Below, piece after piece: positions 1-7,876 of a stretch of DNA of 64,000 bases. A program made the translations under genes and the position numbers. How positions within the stretch are numbered: position 1 is the first letter of the stretch; every line of letters begins with the position of its first letter. The stretch is from Streptomyces albiflavescens (GTDB lineage Bacteria > Actinomycetota > Actinomycetes > Streptomycetales > Streptomycetaceae), in assembly GCF_014645835.1 (NCBI RefSeq), contig NZ_BMMM01000013.1, positions 150,053 to 214,052 of the forward strand, in the 5' to 3' direction. Below the pieces are notes generated by a model, which searched no databases, was not told where the DNA came from, and saw nothing but the letters and a program-made list of their open reading frames with translations.

Positions 1-938
1 CCTGGCTCCAGCCGACAGTGATCGCCTTGATCGTCGTGGCGGCCTTCATCGGCTGCTACGTGGGCCTGCAGCGCGACCCTCAGCCCCACCAGATCCCCCT
101 CGCGGTCAGCGGACCGAACCTGCCGAGCCAGATAGGCCAGGCCCTCGGCGGCACTGTCGATGTCCAGCCGGCCGCCGGTGCCGAGGACGCGCGCGCGGCA
201 CTCGAGCGCCACGACGTCGTCGCCGCGCTCAGCGCCGACGGCCCGGGCCGGCTGCACCTGGAGATCGCGGGGGCAGTCGGCACGTCCACCACATCGGCCG
301 TGAAGAACCTCGTCGGCGCCTACGCAACCGGTGCGGGTGAGCACGTCACCACCGAGGATGTTGTCCCCCTGGCCCACTTCGACGCCCGGGGACTGGCCGG
401 CTTCTACATGGCCTTCGGCGTGACCCTGGCCGGTTTCGTCCTCGGCTCGAACGCTCTCGGCCTGACCGGTCTTCTGCGCCTGCGCCACCGGTTCTGGCTG
501 CTGGCCGGCGCCTCCGCGGCCATCGGCACCGTCGCGGCGATCATCGCCGGCCCCGTACTGGGAGCGGTCCCGGCCCCGGTCGTCCCGCTGGTCTGCACGC
601 TCACCCTGCTGGCAGCTGCGGCTGCCTTCACCACCAAGCTGCTCGGCACCTATCTCGGCCCCATCGGGGTCCCGGTGGCCACCCTTGTACTCCTCACCGC
701 CGGCAACGCCACCAGTGGTGCCACCATCGGCGCCGATCTGCTGCCTGCCGGAGCCCGAGCCGTCTCCGCACTGCTGCCACCTGGCGCGGCCGTCCGCGCG
801 ATCACCGACCTGAGCTACTTCGACGGCGCACACACAGCAGGCCCTGTGATCACGCTCGCTCTGTGGGCCGTCATCGCCGGCGTCCTGGTCGGCCTGCGTC
901 CTCGGCTGATGCGGCGGCGCGCCGCAGTCGCCGCCTGA
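1..938 (+). CDS. Multi-spanning membrane protein (YhgE/ABC-2-like), 5' end outside window
   Basis: The reading frame is open from base 3, so the gene begins upstream; about 311 residues are visible. It opens with a hydrophobic segment (ALIVVAAFIGCYVGL) followed by a roughly 110-residue extracytoplasmic region. Five more hydrophobic stretches follow, including FYMAFGVTLAGFVLG and FWLLAGASAAIGTVAAIIAG, and it ends in a basic tail (RPRLMRRRAA). One N-terminal membrane anchor, an external domain and a cluster of C-terminal helices is the layout of YhgE/Pip-like and ABC-2-type permease proteins. No transported substrate can be read from the sequence. A GTG at 18 could be mistaken for the start, but the frame and hydrophobic sequence run through it. 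Confidence 0.6.
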   Translation, partial: WLQPTVIALIVVAAFIGCYVGLQRDPQPHQIPLAVSGPNLPSQIGQALGGTVDVQPAAGAEDARAALERHDVVAALSADGPGRLHLEIAGAVGTSTTSAVKNLVGAYATGAGEHVTTEDVVPLAHFDARGLAGFYMAFGVTLAGFVLGSNALGLTGLLRLRHRFWLLAGASAAIGTVAAIIAGPVLGAVPAPVVPLVCTLTLLAAAAAFTTKLLGTYLGPIGVPVATLVLLTAGNATSGATIGADLLPAGARAVSALLPPGAAVRAITDLSYFDGAHTAGPVITLALWAVIAGVLVGLRPRLMRRRAAVAA

Positions 939-1017
939 CCCCTGCCACGTGCTGAACGCACGTGCGATCACGCCACCACTCAACTACCCAGCTGTCCAAG
1001 CGGAAGGAGAATGGCCA

Positions 1018-1923
1018 ATGTCTGCCGGCAACCTTGTTCTCATCACCGGCGCCGGTGACGTGGGCCGCACCGTCCTCGACCAACTGCGCGCGCAGGACGT
1101 GCCGGTGCGCGTGATGGTCCGTCGCGACGACGATCGTGCGGCAACGTTTCGGGCGCTCGGCGCGGAGGTCGTCATCGGCGATCTGACCCGGCCCGAGACC
1201 GTCGCGGCCGCGCTGAACGACGTCAAGAGGATGTACTTCGCGATGCCCGTGTCGCCGGACCATCTGCTGGCCGCGACGGTGGCGGCCACCGTGGCCCGCG
1301 AGAACGGGCAGCTGGACGGCCTGGTCGACATGTCCCAGATGACGGTGTCGCAGATGACCGCTACCAGCACCGCGGAGTCCCACCAGCAACGGCTGCACTG
1401 GCTGGCAGAGCAGGTACTGAACTGGTCGGGCCTGCCCGTGATCCACATCCGGCCGACGTCGTTCCTGGACAATGCGCTGTTCACCACGCTGGCGGCGCAG
1501 TCGATCCGGGCGAACGGCACGATCGCGCTGCCGTTCGGTACCGGGCGGACCTCACCGGTCGCCGTGGCCGACGTCGCCAGGGTGGTCGCCACCGTGCTCC
1601 GCGACCCCGCTCCACACATCGGTCACGTCTACGAACTGACCGGGCCCCGCACGGTCGACATGACGGAGATGGCCGAGGAGTTCTCACAGGCGCTCGGGCG
1701 TCCGGTGACCTATGTCGACGTGCCGCTGGACCAGTGGCGGGCAGAGACGCTCGCGAAGGTGGGCCTGCCGCCGCACACCGAACAGCACATCGTCACCATG
1801 GCCCGACTGCACCGCGAGAACCGCTACGACCGCGCATCCGATGACGTCGAACGCGTCACCGGGGTACCTGCCCAAACCATCGAGGCGTTCGTGGCCGCCC
1901 GCAAGGACTTCTACCTGGGCTGA
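1018..1923 (+). CDS. NmrA-like NAD(P)-binding protein
   Basis: The 301-residue product starts with a beta strand and a Rossmann loop, GAGDVGR at residues 11-17, followed by basic residues (VMVRRDD) where NADP(H)-preferring proteins bind the 2'-phosphate. The IGDLTRPETVAAAL and FAMPVSPDHL segments match the NmrA/HSCARG-like atypical short-chain dehydrogenase family, whose members act as redox sensors or quinone/NAD(P)-dependent reductases. The ATG at 1018 is chosen because GGAAGGAG lies just upstream; an in-frame GTG lies further upstream. It follows the membrane protein by about 80 bases and precedes a DoxX gene on the same strand. Its substrate is unknown. Confidence 0.8.
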   Translation: MSAGNLVLITGAGDVGRTVLDQLRAQDVPVRVMVRRDDDRAATFRALGAEVVIGDLTRPETVAAALNDVKRMYFAMPVSPDHLLAATVAATVARENGQLDGLVDMSQMTVSQMTATSTAESHQQRLHWLAEQVLNWSGLPVIHIRPTSFLDNALFTTLAAQSIRANGTIALPFGTGRTSPVAVADVARVVATVLRDPAPHIGHVYELTGPRTVDMTEMAEEFSQALGRPVTYVDVPLDQWRAETLAKVGLPPHTEQHIVTMARLHRENRYDRASDDVERVTGVPAQTIEAFVAARKDFYLG

Positions 1924-2090
1924 GCCGGTCTTCAGTCGGCGCCCAGATGCATGGTCATGGTCGCTGCGGAAGGATCGGCAGGGGTGGTCTGTGCTCTGCG
2001 ATGCCGCGCAGGGCATACCGCCGACCAGTGCCTCGGCGCCCGTCCGAGCTGGGGGTACTCCCGTTCCGGCGTTCTTTCCGGAGCATTGAA

Positions 2091-2648
2091 ATGGATACGA
2101 AGCACATCTTGAGCTCTCTTTCGAGTCCTACGGAATCGCGAGCGGATGTCACCACCGCGGCGACGTCGTCCGCGGCCGACTGGGGCCTTTTGCTGATCAG
2201 ACTGACCTTCGGCCTGCTGCTGGCCGGGCACGGCGCACAGAAACTGTTCGGGATTTTCGGCGGTGGCGGCCTGACGGCGACCGCCAAGGGGTTCGCCGAC
2301 CTCGGCTTCCGCCCGGGAAAAGTCTTCGCCGTGATCGGTGGCCTGTCCGAATTCCTCGGTGGCCTCGGCCTGGCCGCAGGACTGTTCACTCCACTCGCGG
2401 CCGCCGCCGTGATCGGCGTGATGATCAATGCCATGGCGACCGTCACCGGCGCTCACGGTCTGTGGGAGCAGAATGGCGGCGTGGAGTACAGCGTCTGCAT
2501 CGCCATCGTTGCCCTGGCTGTCGCCGCCATCGGTCCGGGCCGGCTCGCTGTCGACCGGTTCTTCCGCTGGGGCGCGGGCGGCTGGGGCGAGGCCGCCGTC
2601 GCCCTCGGCCTGGGCGGTATCGGCGCTGCGATCACGCTGAGTCTGTGA
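2091..2648 (+). CDS. DoxX family membrane protein
   Basis: A 185-residue protein with a polar N-terminus of about 30 residues and then four hydrophobic helices. The DoxX signature is clear: a first helix LLLIRLTFGLLLAGHGAQKLFG, then GKVFAVIGGLSEFLGGLGLAAGLFTPLAA and a third helix with NAMATV. DoxX proteins are small inner-membrane proteins linked to quinone or thiol redox functions. The ATG at 2091 has CCGGAG about 8 bases upstream; earlier in-frame starts lack this and add a non-homologous leader. The gene could share a transcript with the NmrA-like gene 167 bases upstream. Confidence 0.85.
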   Translation: MDTKHILSSLSSPTESRADVTTAATSSAADWGLLLIRLTFGLLLAGHGAQKLFGIFGGGGLTATAKGFADLGFRPGKVFAVIGGLSEFLGGLGLAAGLFTPLAAAAVIGVMINAMATVTGAHGLWEQNGGVEYSVCIAIVALAVAAIGPGRLAVDRFFRWGAGGWGEAAVALGLGGIGAAITLSL

Positions 2649-2693
2649 ACCTTGAGGGTCGCGCCTGTAGCACAACTTGGCCGACGCCTCCTC

Positions 2694-2736
2694 GAAGGCC
2701 CTCGCAACGGGCGATGAAGGCCCTCGCAACGGGCGA
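2694..2736. repeat. 22-bp tandem duplication
   Basis: A 21-base word starting GAAGGCCCTCGC occurs twice with a 22-base period, at 2694-2714 and 2716-2736. It lies in the gap between the convergent DoxX and monooxygenase genes. No gene is evident here, and the duplication looks like a local slippage or recombination product. Confidence 0.8.
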
Positions 2737-2892
2737 GTTTCCCGCAGGGATGCGGACCTGCAGCACGAGCAGCTCCCGTTTCCACGTCTGTGGTCGACGG
2801 TCACGGTCGCGCATCTCCCCGTGCTGCCAGGCCCGTATGACAGAAGCGCAGAGCCAGAGCCCAACGAAGCACCGCCAGCCGTGCGCTGCAGC

Positions 2893-4125
2893 TCACCGCA
2901 CCGACTCGACGGGCGGACGCTCGCGCACAGCGCCGTAGCCGATGAAGTACGCCGGCACGCGCTTCAGCCACGGTGACGTGGTGAGCAGCTTGCTCATCCG
3001 CTCCGCCCGCCTGGCGTTGCCGAGGGGCGGGCGTCCCCCGAGCACGGGCGCGATGACCCTCGCGTGAGCGATCCGCTGCAGTGCCTGCGTTGCCGCCGTG
3101 GTCGGCCAGCGGCGCCGCTGGACGCCGCGTACGTCCCGCAGGCCGACCACACCTTTGCGCAGCGGCCCGACGAGATACCGCGCCGCGGCCACCGCGTCTT
3201 CGACGGCGAGGTTGATGCCGATGCCGAAGACCGGTGACATCGCGTGTGCCGCGTCGCCGATGCACAGCAGTCCCGGGCGGTGCCAGCGCCGGAGGCGGTC
3301 GAGCCGTACGTCGAGCATCTTCACCTCTTCCCATGACCGCAGCGCATGGGCCCGGTCCGCCAGCCAGGGCACGGCGGCCGAGAAGTCGGCCATGAACCGC
3401 TCGAGTCCGGCGGCGCGGCGCTCGGCGTCGGTCCCCTTGGGAATCAGCGCGGCGCACTGCCAGTACTCCCCACGGTCGATCAGCGCGGTGAGGAACCGGT
3501 CGCCGGCGCCGCCCACAAGCCCGTGCGGGTCGCCTGTCCGCCGTGGCAGCCGGAACCACCAGGCGTCCATGGGACAGGTGAACTGCCGCAGTCGCAGTTC
3601 GGGCCGCGACCGGGCCAGCGAGCTCCGACCGTCGCAGGCCACCGTGAGGGTGGCCCGCAGTTCGCCGGTGCGGCCGTCGGTCGTGCGGTATCGCACTCCG
3701 GTGACCCGTCCATGTTCCACCAGGAAGGACGTCGCCTCGGTGCTCATCCGCACGGAGAAGGACGGCTCCTTCCTGGCCTCGTCGGCGAGGAGGTCGAGCA
3801 AGTCCCATTGCGGCACCATCGCCACGTAGTTGTATGGCTCCGGCAGCGCGCTGATGTCCGAGACGGTGATCAGCGAACCGTCCACGCCGAGCGGCAGCTG
3901 GACCGTGGTCACCCGACGTTGCTGCAGACGGGCGAAGCGCTCGGCCAGGCCGAGATCGTCCAGCAGCGCCAGGGTCGAGGGATGAACTGTGTCGCCGCGG
4001 AAGTCGCGCAGAAAGTCGCCGTGCTTCTCCAGGACCGTGACGGCTACGCCGGCCCGGGCCAGCAGCAGGCCGAGGACCATTCCCGCGGGGCCTCCGCCCA
4101 CCACGCAGCACGTTGTCCGCTCCAT
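2893..4125 (-). CDS. FAD-dependent aromatic-ring-type monooxygenase
   Basis: The 410-residue product has the three marks of group A flavin monooxygenases: an N-terminal dinucleotide loop VVGGGPAGM (residues 8-16), a mid-protein VACDGRSSLAR (DG-type motif, binding FAD and NADPH), and the second FAD motif IGDAAHAMSPVFGIGIN with the GD doublet near residue 287. Such enzymes hydroxylate aromatic or polyketide substrates using NAD(P)H and oxygen. The ATG at 4125 is preceded by GGAAGGA at good spacing; a longer frame upstream has no such site. It is divergent from a cytochrome P450 105 bases away, which suggests a shared control region and a common oxidative pathway. The substrate is unknown. Confidence 0.85.
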   Translation of the reverse strand: MERTTCCVVGGGPAGMVLGLLLARAGVAVTVLEKHGDFLRDFRGDTVHPSTLALLDDLGLAERFARLQQRRVTTVQLPLGVDGSLITVSDISALPEPYNYVAMVPQWDLLDLLADEARKEPSFSVRMSTEATSFLVEHGRVTGVRYRTTDGRTGELRATLTVACDGRSSLARSRPELRLRQFTCPMDAWWFRLPRRTGDPHGLVGGAGDRFLTALIDRGEYWQCAALIPKGTDAERRAAGLERFMADFSAAVPWLADRAHALRSWEEVKMLDVRLDRLRRWHRPGLLCIGDAAHAMSPVFGIGINLAVEDAVAAARYLVGPLRKGVVGLRDVRGVQRRRWPTTAATQALQRIAHARVIAPVLGGRPPLGNARRAERMSKLLTTSPWLKRVPAYFIGYGAVRERPPVESVR

Positions 4126-4230
4126 CGCAGTCCTTCCCTTCGGTGTCGTCCGCGACCCAAGCCATTGGGACATATACCCTCAAAAATGAACAAGTTCGCC
4201 GTGTGGGATCGTGACGCCCCTGGAGACCCG

Positions 4231-5457
4231 ATGAGCCAGCAGCCGGTCCTTCTGCCATACGCCGATCCGGCCTTCATGGCGGATCCCTTCCCGCTCTACC
4301 GGCAGCTGCGTGAGGACGGCCCGGTACGGCGCGCCGTCGTCGCCGGCGGCCTCGAGGCATGGTTGGTCACGCGCTACGAAGACGGCCTCGCAGCCCTGTC
4401 CGACTCACGGCTGAGCAGCGACGTGCGAGACGCCTCGGACCCCCGGCTGCTCGAGCGGCTGCCCGCCACGGAACGCGAGTCGATGCTGCGCACCATGCTC
4501 CGCTCCGACCCGCCCGACCACACTCGCCTGCGCCGCCTGGTCTCCAAGGCGTTCACCGCCCGCAGGGTGGCCGAGCTTCGGCCGCGCGTCCAGGAGATCA
4601 CCGACCAGTTGCTCGACGCGATCGTGCCCGCCGGCAAGGCCGACCTCGTGGAGGACTTCGCGCTGCCGCTGCCGGTCACCGTGATCCGCGAACTGCTCGG
4701 CGTGCCCGTCGCCGACCGGCACGACTTCCAGCGGTGGACCGACGAAATGATCCTTCAAGGAGACGAGCCGCCGGACCCGGTCCGGGTGGGCCGGGCATGG
4801 CGGCAGATGCGCTCGTACCTGACCAGACTCCTCGCAGACAAGCGAGCCCGGCCCGGTGACGACCTGCTCAGCGCGCTGATCGCCACCCGAGACGAGGAAC
4901 ACCGGCTGGACGAGGACGAGCTGATCGCCATGGCCTTCCTCCTACTGGTGGCCGGATACGTCACCACCGTCAATCTGATCGGCGGCGGCATCGCCGCACT
5001 GCTCGCCCACCCCGACCAGCTGGGGATGCTGCGGGACGATCCGGAACTGCTGCCCGGTGCGATCGAGGAGTTCCTGCGCTACGACGGTCCGGTCAACCCC
5101 GGCATCGCACGGTTCGCGCGCGAGGACGTCACGATCGCGGGAGTGACGATCCCGCGCGGGGCGACCGTGCTGGTCGCCTCCGCCATCGCCGACCGCGACC
5201 CCGCGCGGTTCCCGGACCCCGACCGCCTGGACATCACCCGGCAGGACAACGCGCACCTCGCCTTCGGGCACGGCATCCACTACTGCCTGGGAGCGCCGCT
5301 GGCCCGGCTCGAGGGCCAGATCGCCATCGGAACCGCCCTGCGCCGCCTGCCCCACCTCGGCCTGGCCGTGTCGCCCGGCGAACTGCGATGGCGCTCGGGC
5401 GGTCTACGTGGCCCCGCACAGCTGCCCGTCACGTTCACCCCCGACGACGCCGGCTGA
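4231..5457 (+). CDS. Cytochrome P450 with unusual I-helix
   Basis: A 408-residue actinobacterial-type soluble P450. The haem-binding loop FGHGIHYCLG puts the thiolate ligand at Cys352, and the K-helix ExxR is E280-F-L-R283. The I-helix reads AGYVTT at 241-246: the usual acidic residue before the threonine pair (AGHETT) is a valine, which may alter proton delivery or oxygen activation. The ATG at 4231 follows TGGAGACCCG; an alternative in-frame ATG at 4186 lacks a ribosome site. Ferredoxin and reductase partners are not adjacent, so redox partners must come from elsewhere. It is divergent from the FAD monooxygenase. Confidence 0.9.
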   Translation: MSQQPVLLPYADPAFMADPFPLYRQLREDGPVRRAVVAGGLEAWLVTRYEDGLAALSDSRLSSDVRDASDPRLLERLPATERESMLRTMLRSDPPDHTRLRRLVSKAFTARRVAELRPRVQEITDQLLDAIVPAGKADLVEDFALPLPVTVIRELLGVPVADRHDFQRWTDEMILQGDEPPDPVRVGRAWRQMRSYLTRLLADKRARPGDDLLSALIATRDEEHRLDEDELIAMAFLLLVAGYVTTVNLIGGGIAALLAHPDQLGMLRDDPELLPGAIEEFLRYDGPVNPGIARFAREDVTIAGVTIPRGATVLVASAIADRDPARFPDPDRLDITRQDNAHLAFGHGIHYCLGAPLARLEGQIAIGTALRRLPHLGLAVSPGELRWRSGGLRGPAQLPVTFTPDDAG

Positions 5458-5545
5458 CGGACCGCCCGCGGCACCTGCAGCACGCCCGGTGTGTTGACCA
5501 CAAGCGTGAGCCGGACCCAGCAACGCTCAGTCCGGCTCGCTGCGG

Positions 5546-5719
5546 TCACGCGGAATCGATGTCGTCCACCCGCTCGCCCTCCGCCTGGGACGGCTCGGTC
5601 CTGGGGACGTCCGGGTGCTTCATGGCTGCACGCTCAGCCGGTTCGTCGCGCTCGCCCTCGGCCTGGGAGGGAGTGTGAGAGTACAGCCAGGTGTCGTAAT
5701 CCGAGGCTTCGGATGTCAT
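5546..5719 (-). CDS. Small acidic protein with duplicated PSQAEGER motif
   Basis: A 57-residue protein beginning MTSEASDYDTWLYSH, with GGGAGG about 8 bases before the ATG. The motif PSQAEGER occurs twice, around residues 18-25 and 43-50, each followed by an acidic stretch; a proline/alanine-rich linker separates the copies. The duplication is also visible in the DNA. No known domain is recognised and no function is assigned. It is very hydrophilic, lacks a signal peptide and could be an intrinsically disordered cytoplasmic protein. Confidence 0.55.
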   Translation of the reverse strand: MTSEASDYDTWLYSHTPSQAEGERDEPAERAAMKHPDVPRTEPSQAEGERVDDIDSA

Positions 5720-6010
5720 GGCGCGCCTCCCTTGGTGGCTCATCTCCCATGGTCCTCCCTCGGCCCCAGCAGGGCGAGAGCACCCGGCACTGCCTCTCGC
5801 GCCCCAAGCCACCGAAGCTGCAGGGATCCGCAGCCCTGCCGATCCCGGGTGGCGCTGAAACCCCCGGCCGCCCTCCGCCGCCGGACACCGGCCGGGCGGA
5901 CGGTGAGGAAGATCGAGGGGACCGCCGAGTTCTTGGACCTGGTCGGTGCTGCCGCCGGTTCATGGCCGCCTGCGGCCCACGCACCGTGCCCTGGGCGTGT
6001 GCCGCCCGGC
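5720..6010. other. Gene-free gap
   Basis: About 290 bases upstream of the small acidic protein gene. A 150-codon reverse-strand frame crosses it, but its composition is basic and low in complexity, with no ribosome site or family resemblance. Nothing else is visible. Confidence 0.4.
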
Positions 6011-6235
6011 TTACGTGGTGCTTCTCTGGGGACGCAGCACGGCGGCGCTCGCGCGCAGGAGCGCGGAGACGTGTGGTCCCACCCATCGGGTGAGGTCGCG
6101 CGGCAGGGCGGGGTCGAGCTCGATGGTCACTCGGAGATATCGGGTGTGCAGCTGAGTGACCTTGGTGTGACGGGGTGCGGCGACTTCCGGCCCGCGCTGC
6201 AGTGCGGCTCGGTAGGTGTCTTTACGCTGATTCAC
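6011..6235 (-). CDS. Small putative ParA partner, ribbon-helix-helix-like
   Basis: A 74-residue protein whose GTG start overlaps the ParA stop by four bases (GTGA), so the two are translationally coupled. The segment TKVTQLHTRYLRVTIELDP followed by a helix-rich stretch (LPRDLTRWVG) resembles the beta strand plus helices of Arc/MetJ ribbon-helix-helix proteins, the class of many small centromere-binding ParB-type partners. That reading is inference from pattern, not a confident match. The downstream position beside a ParA gene is the usual place for the adaptor in plasmid partition cassettes. Confidence 0.5.
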   Translation of the reverse strand: MNQRKDTYRAALQRGPEVAAPRHTKVTQLHTRYLRVTIELDPALPRDLTRWVGPHVSALLRASAAVLRPQRSTT

Positions 6236-6861
6236 GCCTTGTCCTGACGTTTGATGAGTTCGTCTGCGAGGTCCATGTAGGCCGAGCCCTTGACTTCGAC
6301 CGTGCTGCCGAATGACTGGGCGTACAAGTCGAGCCGTGGAATATGGGTGGACAGCACGTCGAAGCCCCGTTCGGTGAGGGCTTCGCGCGCGTCGGCATCA
6401 GGACCTGTGCGCGTGGCCTCGGGCCGGTTGGTCCGGTTCAGCAGGACGGTGGCGCGGGCCGGCTGGGCGCGCAGGGACTGTACGTCGCCCATCTCACCGC
6501 CGATGGGCGCCATGCGGTCCAGCTCGATGGGGGCCGGGGTCACCGGCACGATCCACTCGCTCGCGTACCTCATGATGCTCCGGGCGATATGCGCGTGGTC
6601 CTCCATCTGCGGGGCGTCGAACACGACGGCCTGCCGATTGCCGAGGAAGTCGTTCACACGCCGGTGCACATCGCCGACCGGAAGGGCGACCACGGGAAAC
6701 GGGAAGCCTCCTGCCAATTCGCTCCAACGCAGCGCGGAGGAGGCCGGGTCGCTGTCCACCAACAGCGGTGAGATGCCCGACTCGTGAAGTGCGTGAGCCA
6801 ACCAGACAGCGCTGGTCGTCTTTCCCACTCCGGGTTTCAGATTCACAAAGGCATGGCTCAT
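6232..6861 (-). CDS. Orphan ParA-family ATPase
   Basis: A 209-residue ParA/MinD-like ATPase. The deviant Walker A is KPGVGKTT at residues 9-16, with a proline where KGGVGKTT is usual. It is followed by LLVDSDPASSALRW (Walker A' aspartate) and AVVFDAPQ (Walker B region). The short length without an N-terminal helix-turn-helix matches plasmid type Ib ParA proteins. An extension of about 32 residues upstream is possible because ATG 6861 has no strong ribosome site. It is coupled to a small downstream gene, as in two-gene partition cassettes of linear or circular actinomycete plasmids. No replication gene is seen nearby, so this may be a relic of an integrated plasmid. Confidence 0.8.
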   Translation of the reverse strand: MSHAFVNLKPGVGKTTSAVWLAHALHESGISPLLVDSDPASSALRWSELAGGFPFPVVALPVGDVHRRVNDFLGNRQAVVFDAPQMEDHAHIARSIMRYASEWIVPVTPAPIELDRMAPIGGEMGDVQSLRAQPARATVLLNRTNRPEATRTGPDADAREALTERGFDVLSTHIPRLDLYAQSFGSTVEVKGSAYMDLADELIKRQDKA

Positions 6862-7157
6862 CAACACAAGAGCCAACGCTAATGACCGAGAGCGGCCGAC
6901 TGCCGTCGGCGCGGGGCACACAGTCTCACCGTTCACCCTGCGGTGCCGGTGAATCATTCGGTTGGGTCAATGCGGAAGTCGCCAGGCCCAAAGGGGGCCT
7001 GGCGTGGCGACGGGCACGGCACAAGGACACCGTTTCGTCCCTGTCGCGACCACCCGCGGCGCCGAGGCATCCGGCACATCTCCCCGCAGGGGACCGGCAG
7101 TCGGCCTGTCCGCCTGTGCACAGGCTCAAGCGGACACGCCTTCCGCCGTCGACGAGG
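6862..7157. other. Gap between parA and the cyclophilin terminator
   Basis: About 300 bases with no convincing gene. It must hold the promoter of the leftward ParA cassette. A perfect hairpin lies at 6980-7004. Confidence 0.4.
6980..7004. other. Perfect 10-bp hairpin upstream of parA
   Basis: Arms CGCCAGGCCC (6980-6989) and GGGCCTGGCG (6995-7004) flank a five-base loop. It lies about 120 bases upstream of the ParA start, between that gene and the cyclophilin terminator. It could be a partition site, an operator or a second terminator for the cyclophilin transcript. There is no U-tract on either side. Confidence 0.45.
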
Positions 7158-7189
7158 GCTGTTTGAGTCGGCCAACCGACTCAAACAGC
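7158..7189 (-). terminator. Intrinsic-type terminator after cyclophilin gene
   Basis: Perfect 14-bp arms, GCTGTTTGAGTCGG and its complement, enclose a CCAA loop. The hairpin begins 11 bases past the stop codon of the leftward cyclophilin gene. It has no T-tract, as is common for Streptomyces terminators. Confidence 0.8.
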
Positions 7190-7200
7190 AGTCAGACCAG

Positions 7201-7692
7201 TCAGACAGTGCCGCAGTCGGAGATGACGATCTTCTTGGCGGTAGCGCCGTTACGGCTGCCGAGCGCCTCGATCGCCTTCACTACGTCCATGCCTTCGACG
7301 ACCTCGCCGAAGACGACGTGCTTGCCGTCCAGCCAGTCGGTGACGATGGTGGTGACGAAGAACTGCGAGCCGTTGGTGTTCGGGCCCGCGTTGGCCATGG
7401 ACAGCAGTCCCGGCTTGGTGTGCTTGAGCTTGAAGTTCTCGTCGGCGAACTTCTCGCCGTAGATGCTCTTGCCGCCCGTGCCGTTCTGGTTGGTGAAGTC
7501 GCCGCCCTGGAGCATGAAGTCCGGGATGACGCGGTGGAACGGCGAGCCCTTGTAGCCGAAGCCGTGCTCGCCGGTGGCCAGCTCACGGAAGTTCTGCGCG
7601 GTCTTCGGGACGACGTCGTCGAAGAGTTTGAACTCGATACGACCGATCGGCTCGCCGTCGGCAGTCACCTCGAAAAAGACGTTCTGGCTCAT
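7201..7692 (-). CDS. Cyclophilin-type peptidyl-prolyl cis-trans isomerase
   Basis: A 163-residue single-domain cytoplasmic cyclophilin with all hallmarks: FHRVIPDFMLQGGDF (catalytic Arg and Phe), GTGGKSIYGEKFADENF, LSMANAGPNTNGSQFFV, and WLDGKHVVFGEV, where the Trp is the cyclosporin-contact position. It closely resembles eukaryotic-type cyclophilin A, a form well known in streptomycetes. It catalyses proline isomerisation during protein folding. There is no signal peptide. The ATG has GAGGAG-like bases upstream. It is monocistronic, with a strong hairpin just after its stop. Confidence 0.95.
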   Translation of the reverse strand: MSQNVFFEVTADGEPIGRIEFKLFDDVVPKTAQNFRELATGEHGFGYKGSPFHRVIPDFMLQGGDFTNQNGTGGKSIYGEKFADENFKLKHTKPGLLSMANAGPNTNGSQFFVTTIVTDWLDGKHVVFGEVVEGMDVVKAIEALGSRNGATAKKIVISDCGTV

Positions 7693-7876
7693 TGCTCCGC
7701 TCCTCTGGACTCGAATGGTTGCACCCGAGCATATGAGGCCGAGGCCCTCGGCGCGTGACCCGGGGCGATCATGCGTCGTCCGGCGTGGGACCCAGGAGCT
7801 GCTGCAGCTGGGCCACGACCCGGTCGGGGTCGTGTCGCCTCCGGCTCACGCAGCTGTCGATCCGGGCCGGTTGACG

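Noticed and set aside
5634..6086. A 150-codon reverse-strand gene upstream of the small acidic protein.
   Set aside because: It is basic and low in complexity, lacks a ribosome site and overlaps two better-supported small genes.
6980..7189. Linear-replicon telomere palindromes.
   Set aside because: Only two isolated hairpins are present. They lack the packed palindrome series and GCA loops of Streptomyces telomeres, and one is well placed as a terminator.
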